From positions 1 through 44,698 of IMG/VR virus record IMGVR_UViG_3300025120_000120: a stretch of 44,698 bases of DNA. One strand, written 5' to 3'. Within the stretch, counting starts at the first letter, position 1. Each line of letters opens with the position of its first letter. Below the pieces are notes generated by a model. It was not told the DNA's origin and searched no databases. It saw only the letters and a list, made by a program, of their open reading frames with translations. Positions 40,553-44,698 of the stretch are shown here, piece after piece. The translations under genes and the position numbers were made by a program. This DNA is from a virus.

Positions 40553-41248
40553 ATGGCACTTTACTCATATAAAGGAGCTGAACCTACTGTATTACCCACT
40601 AGATTAAAAATTGCTGCAGAAGATTCTCCAAGTGGCGAGAGAGAGACTCGTACTCACTTAGATAAACTTAGTGATGATGAACTAAAAGATCTTGGTTTTA
40701 TTCGTGTTGATCTTGTAGAATATGATCACATGGAATATTCTCATGAATGGAATTCTGAAAAGGGCGAATATGATATAATTAAACTTGATAGACAGGAAAA
40801 GATAGCTAGACAGCATACTCTTCAACCAGATCCTGTTGCAAATTGGGCAGACTTTGAGGAAAGATTTCCACATCTTGAAATTTATAAAAAAATATTTGCA
40901 TCTGAAATTCCATTCTTAATGCAATTTATTTGTGAAACAAGGATTATGCTTATATACGCTAGATTTAATGATCCCCGTGCTCATGAAATGGGAGTATTTA
41001 ATCTTCAACAAGGAATTGATATTCTTTCTGTGATTGAAGAGAATGGAATTACTCAGGAGGATAGAGATAAATTCCTTACAAATATGAAGTTAGCTAATCT
41101 TGATGTTGAAATCAATATTCCTGATGAAGAATGGAGAGAGCATCATAGTTTTGAACTGAATACCGAACATTTAAAGTATCATAAGGCAATGTGGGGACAC
41201 TATACTCACTGTCTAAAAGCAGATTCCCACAATATCGGAGGAGAATAA
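40553..41248 (+). CDS. Possible tail fibre assembly protein
   Basis: 231 residues from ATG 40553 (an upstream TTG is unlikely). The segment LGFIRVDLVEYDHMEYSHEW then NSEKGEYDIIKLD resembles the 'LGy..p..yd...q...W....y' motif of fibre-assembly chaperones. The C-terminal half is helical (IPFLMQFICETRIMLIYARF ... LQQGIDILSVIEENGITQED). Placement immediately before a fibre gene with a late promoter supports a helper role. The call is tentative. Confidence 0.5.
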   Translation: MALYSYKGAEPTVLPTRLKIAAEDSPSGERETRTHLDKLSDDELKDLGFIRVDLVEYDHMEYSHEWNSEKGEYDIIKLDRQEKIARQHTLQPDPVANWADFEERFPHLEIYKKIFASEIPFLMQFICETRIMLIYARFNDPRAHEMGVFNLQQGIDILSVIEENGITQEDRDKFLTNMKLANLDVEINIPDEEWREHHSFELNTEHLKYHKAMWGHYTHCLKADSHNIGGE

Positions 41249-41253
41249 ATGAC

Positions 41254-41261
41254 TATAAATA
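41254..41261 (+). promoter_or_regulatory. T4 consensus late promoter (TATAAATA)
   Basis: CTATAAATAATAAAAAG, a full match, 33 nt before the fibre ATG at 41295 and just ahead of the shared leader. Confidence 0.75.
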
Positions 41262-41276
41262 ATAAAAAGAATTTGC

Positions 41277-41294
41277 CGGGGAGAGTGGACCTAG
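41277..41294 (+). repeat. Shared fibre-gene leader, copy 2
   Basis: CGGGGAGAGTGGACCTAG before the ATG; similar to 34910-34928. Just upstream, AATTTGCCGG is also the reverse complement of the core of the intergenic elements at 4523 and 22755, possibly by chance. Confidence 0.6.
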
Positions 41295-42245
41295 ATGTCT
41301 AAAGTTAGAGCCGATAATTTTACTAACAGGGTAGGCACAGGCGCTCCTCTATTTCCACAAGGAGCCAATGTAACCGGTGTCATCACTGCTACCACATTTA
41401 GTGGTAATGCAACTAGTGCAACTAGTGCAACAACAGCAACAACAGCAACTAATGCTCAGGGACTTACTGGCACTCCGAGTGTTACTGTAGCCACTGTTTC
41501 CGCAGCAGTTGTCAATACTACAGGTGATGTTTCTATTGGTGGTTCACTAACTGTCAATGGTGACATGACAACCATTAACAGTGTTGAGTTAAATATTGAA
41601 GATAAATTGGTAGGTATTGCATCTACTTCTTCACCAACAGACATCACTTGTGATGGTGGGGGACTTCAGATATTTGGTGCAACCAATAAAACATTTACAT
41701 GGGAAAGAAGCACGGGATGTTTCGAGTACAGTGAACCTAATAAGTTCAAAGGTGTCATTGAAACAGTAGCAGTCGCTGCTACCTCTAATGACGCTGCTGG
41801 TAGATTGATTGTTGAATGTGATTTAGCGCAAGCAACTACTTTTACTCACTCAATGTTGGGTGGAAATATTGGTGTCGTTTCGTTTAAAAACTTACCAACA
41901 GATAGTGGTATTCAAAATGGAACTACTGCCACAATCATCTTCACTCAAAATTCCACAGTTCCACAATCTGGTGTAGGAAATACACAATCCCCTGCAGGTA
42001 TTGGTACTTTCGTTACTGTTAAAGGATTTGAGAATGGATCTGCTATAGCAGGTATTAACACGGCTTCCTTAGTTGCTGCATCTGCTGGTTCTGCGTCAAC
42101 TGTATTCTTGTCAAATATTGCTAGTCAAAGAGACTTTGTTTCTTTCTTTATTCATTATAACGGTGGTACTAATACTGTTGCAAATAGTTATCAAGTATAT
42201 GCCACTAAGAATGGTAATTTTGCCCAAGGTAATATCATAGTATAA
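41295..42245 (+). CDS. Tail fibre-like protein
   Basis: 316 residues. The opening MSKVRADNFTNRVGTGAPLF then PQGANVTGVITATTFSGNAT contains the GV(I/V)TAT.FSG module shared by the fibres of this region, followed by a Thr/Ala/Ser run (TSATSATTATTATNA). The middle (SIGGSLTVNGDMTTINSVEL, FKGVIETVAV) and the C-terminal strands (SFFIHYNGGTNTVANSYQVY) fit trimeric fibre folds and knob. No late gene follows directly; the next gene has an early promoter. Confidence 0.7.
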   Translation: MSKVRADNFTNRVGTGAPLFPQGANVTGVITATTFSGNATSATSATTATTATNAQGLTGTPSVTVATVSAAVVNTTGDVSIGGSLTVNGDMTTINSVELNIEDKLVGIASTSSPTDITCDGGGLQIFGATNKTFTWERSTGCFEYSEPNKFKGVIETVAVAATSNDAAGRLIVECDLAQATTFTHSMLGGNIGVVSFKNLPTDSGIQNGTTATIIFTQNSTVPQSGVGNTQSPAGIGTFVTVKGFENGSAIAGINTASLVAASAGSASTVFLSNIASQRDFVSFFIHYNGGTNTVANSYQVYATKNGNFAQGNIIV

Positions 42246-42266
42246 TGCTTTTTACTTAGTTGTCGA

Positions 42267-42300
42267 TTGACACTCTAACTAATGTGATATATAATATCAC
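42267..42300 (+). promoter_or_regulatory. Perfect sigma-70 promoter overlapped by a palindrome
   Basis: TTGACA (42267-42272) and TATAAT (42290-42295) have a 17-bp spacer, full consensus. GTGATAT-ATA-ATATCAC (42284-42300) is a perfect 7-bp inverted repeat covering the -10 box, like a repressor operator. The predicted start is near 42302, about 17 nt before the ATG at 42319, with AGG at 42313-42315 as a weak ribosome site. Confidence 0.85.
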
Positions 42301-42318
42301 TGAATACATTATAGGTAT

Positions 42319-42945
42319 ATGGCATTCCAATCTGTTTGGTATTACACCGAGCTGCCCCAAGATGTTATAGAGATTATTGAAAAAGAGTTGTCTGAGCAGT
42401 TTGATCCGCAGATGGCAGATTCTAAACTCCATGGAGATGCTCTCAATAAAGAAAAAAGAAATTCACAGAATGCATGGATTCCTACCACTCATTGGATTGG
42501 TGGATTCATGTGGCACTATATTATGAGAGCAAATCGTGAGAACTTTCTATACGATTTAAAATGTATTGATGGGGAATCAATGCAATATACTCGGTATGGT
42601 GAAGGACAATTTTATGGATGGCATAATGATGCTGGACTTTCTACTCAGTATAAACCCGTAACCCAGGGCAATAGAGGATTTGACGGAGGTATTGCACAAG
42701 ATTTTATGAATGAAAATTGTGAGATGGTTCGTAAATTATCTTTTTCATTACAACTCTCTCATCCAGATGATTATGAGGGAGGAAATGTACAACTTCTTGA
42801 TGAAGCAGGTAATAATTATTTTGCACCACGAAGACGTGGTTCGGTTATTCTATTTGACTCTCGCACACAACACCGAGTTCTGAAAGTTACGAAAGGTGTT
42901 CGTAAGTCTATTGTCGGATGGACTGTTGGCCCTCGTTGGAAGTAA
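42319..42945 (+). CDS. PKHD-type 2OG-Fe(II) prolyl hydroxylase-like enzyme
   Basis: 208 residues. It has the full set of family features: H102-N-D104 (FYGWHNDAG), LSFSLQLSHPDDYEGGNVQL with the GG turn at 154-155, RRGSVILFDSRTQHRVLKVT with H185, and R195 (GVRKSIVGW). Such enzymes hydroxylate prolyl or related residues using 2-oxoglutarate. Unlike the other oxygenases here it follows a perfect early promoter, so it probably acts early, perhaps on host proteins; this is inference. The next oxygenase gene starts 1 nt after the stop. Confidence 0.9.
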   Translation: MAFQSVWYYTELPQDVIEIIEKELSEQFDPQMADSKLHGDALNKEKRNSQNAWIPTTHWIGGFMWHYIMRANRENFLYDLKCIDGESMQYTRYGEGQFYGWHNDAGLSTQYKPVTQGNRGFDGGIAQDFMNENCEMVRKLSFSLQLSHPDDYEGGNVQLLDEAGNNYFAPRRRGSVILFDSRTQHRVLKVTKGVRKSIVGWTVGPRWK

Positions 42946-42946
42946 T

Positions 42947-43684
42947 ATGACACAAGAAAGGATGACTGCAGAAGAGATAGCTCTTCAGGAAAAATTTCAT
43001 AGTGGATCTTCTTGGACTAGAAATGAATCTTTTGACAAAAATGGATATTTTGTTGTTAAAAATCTTTGGGATTCGAAAGAACTGACTGAATTACCACCCG
43101 AAAATAAAGGGCAATATTCATTCAGAGGGAAAACTATGGATTATGAATATATGGATGAGGAAAAACAAGTAAACGGATCCACATCTAGATACTGGTTTCC
43201 TCCATATCGCCCAATTCATTCTCTAATTAGGAGAAAAATTGAAGAAGTAATCGGTAGGAAACTTTATAATACTTATTTTTACGATAGATTTTATAATCCT
43301 GGGCAAGACTTAAGTGTACATTGTGATCGCCCTGCATGTGAAATATCTGTCACACTTCATGTTAGTACCAATATTGAAAGTGATGATAAAGATTGGCCAA
43401 TCTGGGTTAAAACACCCGATACTTATACTGATGAAACCAAAACGGAGATATTAGTACCAGGTGAAAATCGATCTGTTGTTCTTCAACCTGGTGATGGAAT
43501 GATATATAAAGGTTGCGAACGTCCTCATTGGAGAGAACCACTACCTAAGCAGTTTAAAAAGAATTGGTATAGGAAAAATGTTGAAATTGATGGATATTAC
43601 TATCATCAAATCTTCTTTCATTATGTTCTTGCTGATGGACAGAGATCACACTTTGCATATGATTCATATCAAGGACAAGCGTAA
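42947..43684 (+). CDS. Putative 2OG-Fe(II) dioxygenase-fold protein
   Basis: 245 residues from ATG 42947, directly after the preceding stop; longer in-frame starts lie inside the upstream gene. H125-C-D127 (LSVHCDRPACEISVTLHVST), PGDGMIYKGCERPHWRE with H194, and a last strand YYHQIFFHYVLAD fit a dioxygenase fold of the type seen in several cyanophages. DKNGYFVVKNLWD at residue 30 is the usual opening strand of this enzyme group. It is expressed with the PKHD enzyme. Substrate unknown. Confidence 0.78.
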   Translation: MTQERMTAEEIALQEKFHSGSSWTRNESFDKNGYFVVKNLWDSKELTELPPENKGQYSFRGKTMDYEYMDEEKQVNGSTSRYWFPPYRPIHSLIRRKIEEVIGRKLYNTYFYDRFYNPGQDLSVHCDRPACEISVTLHVSTNIESDDKDWPIWVKTPDTYTDETKTEILVPGENRSVVLQPGDGMIYKGCERPHWREPLPKQFKKNWYRKNVEIDGYYYHQIFFHYVLADGQRSHFAYDSYQGQA

Positions 43685-43688
43685 ACTC

Positions 43689-43695
43689 CTAAATA
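43689..43695 (+). promoter_or_regulatory. Putative late promoter (CTAAATA)
   Basis: TCCTAAATAACTAAAAAAAT follows the oxygenase stop and lies 22 nt before the fibre ATG at 43718. Confidence 0.6.
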
Positions 43696-43717
43696 ACTAA
43701 AAAAATAAAGGGTAATA

Positions 43718-44698
43718 ATGTCACAAAAGCAGGCACAATTACTTAATCCCCATAATGGGAATATAAACATTAGTGGTGTTGTGACTGCTACTTCATTTTC
43801 TGGTGATGGTAGTAGTTTAACAAGTTTGCCAGCTGGACTTGGAACGGCACTTAGTTCAACTCAGACGAGTCCTCTCAACAAAATTTATTATACGGATCAA
43901 GTTCTTGGAATTGCATCAACAATTACCATTGATCCACCAGCAACAGCAGTTGTAGCATATACACAATATGCTGATATTCAGGTAACTGGTAGTGCTGATT
44001 TAATTGTTGCAGATGGTGATGAGTTTGTTCCAAATATTTTGGGAATTGGGACAGATGAAATTAATAGTTTAGGTGGAAGTGGTGGTAGAATTAGAGCAGA
44101 TAATTATATAAATTCCGCTGGTACTGGAGCACCTACTTTCCCCAGTGGGGTTAATATAACTGGTGTTGCAACTGCCACACAATTTAAAGCAGATAGTGCA
44201 ATCTTCAGTGGTAATGTCACTATTGGTGGAACTATTACTTACCAAGACGCCACTAACATGGACGTTCTTGGTATTTCAACATTCCAGCAAGGTATTCAAA
44301 TTCTTGCCAATGGAGCAAACATCGCTGGCATTGTTACAGTTGGTGTTACCACTATTAAGAGTGGTGAAATAGAAGTTACTGGAGTTGTAACTGCAACTAC
44401 TTTTAAAGGAAATGTTGAAGGAACCACTGGAACCTTTACTGGTAATGTAACTGGCACAGGAAACATAAATGTAACTGGTGTCGCAACTGCCTCTAGATTT
44501 GGAGGTTATGATTCATTAGTTGCCACAGCAAGTTCCGACAAAACAACGTATCTTACAACTGTTGCTGCTAAAACAGCAGATCACAGATACTTTGGCACTG
44601 GTTCATCAAGTGGTTACTTCTTTGATGGAATACAGTCTCCCATTGTTACACTAACACCAGGAAAAACATATTTCTTCGATCAAAGCGACAGTTCAAAT
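43718..44698 (+). CDS. Tail fibre-like protein, 3' truncated by the window
   Basis: At least 327 residues with no stop before the end. The opening MSQKQAQLLNPHNGNINISG then VVTATSFSGDGSSLTSLPAG carries the shared fibre module. RIRADNYINSAGTGAPTFPS resembles the start of the fibre at 41295 (KVRADNFTNRVGTGAPLFPQ). TYQDATNMDVLGISTFQQG matches the fibre at 34929. It is therefore a mosaic of its neighbours. A late box precedes it. Confidence 0.8.
   Translation, partial: MSQKQAQLLNPHNGNINISGVVTATSFSGDGSSLTSLPAGLGTALSSTQTSPLNKIYYTDQVLGIASTITIDPPATAVVAYTQYADIQVTGSADLIVADGDEFVPNILGIGTDEINSLGGSGGRIRADNYINSAGTGAPTFPSGVNITGVATATQFKADSAIFSGNVTIGGTITYQDATNMDVLGISTFQQGIQILANGANIAGIVTVGVTTIKSGEIEVTGVVTATTFKGNVEGTTGTFTGNVTGTGNINVTGVATASRFGGYDSLVATASSDKTTYLTTVAAKTADHRYFGTGSSSGYFFDGIQSPIVTLTPGKTYFFDQSDSSN

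Larger units (their letters stand above)
36118..44313 (+). repeat. Shared fibre module in two genes (36118-36206 and 44225-44313)
   Basis: Two DNA segments of 89 bp, in different fibre genes 8 kb apart, both code GG(T/T)(L/I)TYQD(V/A)TNMDVL then GI(G/S)TFQQG(V/I)Q(V/I)LANG. They share long identical blocks such as ACATTCCAGCAAGGT. Material for homologous exchange between fibre genes. Confidence 0.85.

Noticed and set aside
41268-41279. Reverse-complement match to the core of the intergenic element (AATTTGCCGG)
   Set aside because: Only about 10 bp match and the flanks do not align, so chance cannot be excluded.
1-44698. CRISPR array, insertion sequence or integrase
   Set aside because: No regularly spaced direct repeats with unique spacers, no transposase or recombinase motifs and no terminal inverted repeats were found.

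Overview
The window is a continuous stretch of an AT-rich T4-like myovirus genome. It most resembles the marine cyanophages that infect Synechococcus or Prochlorococcus. The case rests on T4 core homologues (gp32, gp33, gp59, gp4, gp48, gp53, gp54, gp26), a cyanobacterial DUF1825-type protein, ThyX, PhoH, phage-encoded purine genes (purS, purC, purM), T4-type late promoters (ATAAATA/CTAAATA) and many small overlapping genes. No photosynthesis gene, integrase, insertion sequence or CRISPR array is visible. Host assignment is an inference from gene content.

Layout. 1-6.5 kb (+): small early genes, then thyX, phoH, an MGME1-like exonuclease, gp33, gp59, DUF1825 and gp32. 6.5-9.4 kb (-): gp53, gp48, an unknown protein and gp4, convergent with gp32. 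9.4-22.5 kb (+): a compact late operon for the tail hub and tube (gp54, gp26 with a frameshift partner, two tape-measure-like proteins, a gp27-like hub, a gp5-like hub, a spike and fibre-like proteins), mostly joined by TAATG or ATGA overlaps. 22.5-26.3 kb (+): an early operon behind a perfect sigma-70 promoter, with tiny unknown genes and purS-purC-purM, ending at a tRNA-Leu(UAA). 26.3-44.7 kb (+): fibre and adhesin genes interleaved with many Fe(II)/2-oxoglutarate-dioxygenase-fold proteins. The last fibre gene runs off the window.

How it works together. Host-like sigma-70 promoters (313-341, 22476-22504, 42267-42295) should drive early genes. gp33 belongs to the T4 late-transcription machinery that recognises the ATAAATA-type boxes in front of structural genes. 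ThyX and the Pur enzymes would supply nucleotides, and gp32/gp59 and the exonuclease serve replication and recombination.

Most notable observations. (1) A textbook programmed -1 frameshift signal at the end of gp26 would fuse it to a 56-codon ORF, making a lambda G/GT-like tail-assembly chaperone pair. (2) About ten dioxygenase-fold proteins occur, eight of them packed among fibre genes, which suggests a virion-protein or glycan hydroxylation system. (3) One of these dioxygenases has its own perfect early promoter, overlapped by a palindrome. (4) A conserved intergenic element occurs twice, each copy directly after a stop codon, 18 kb apart.
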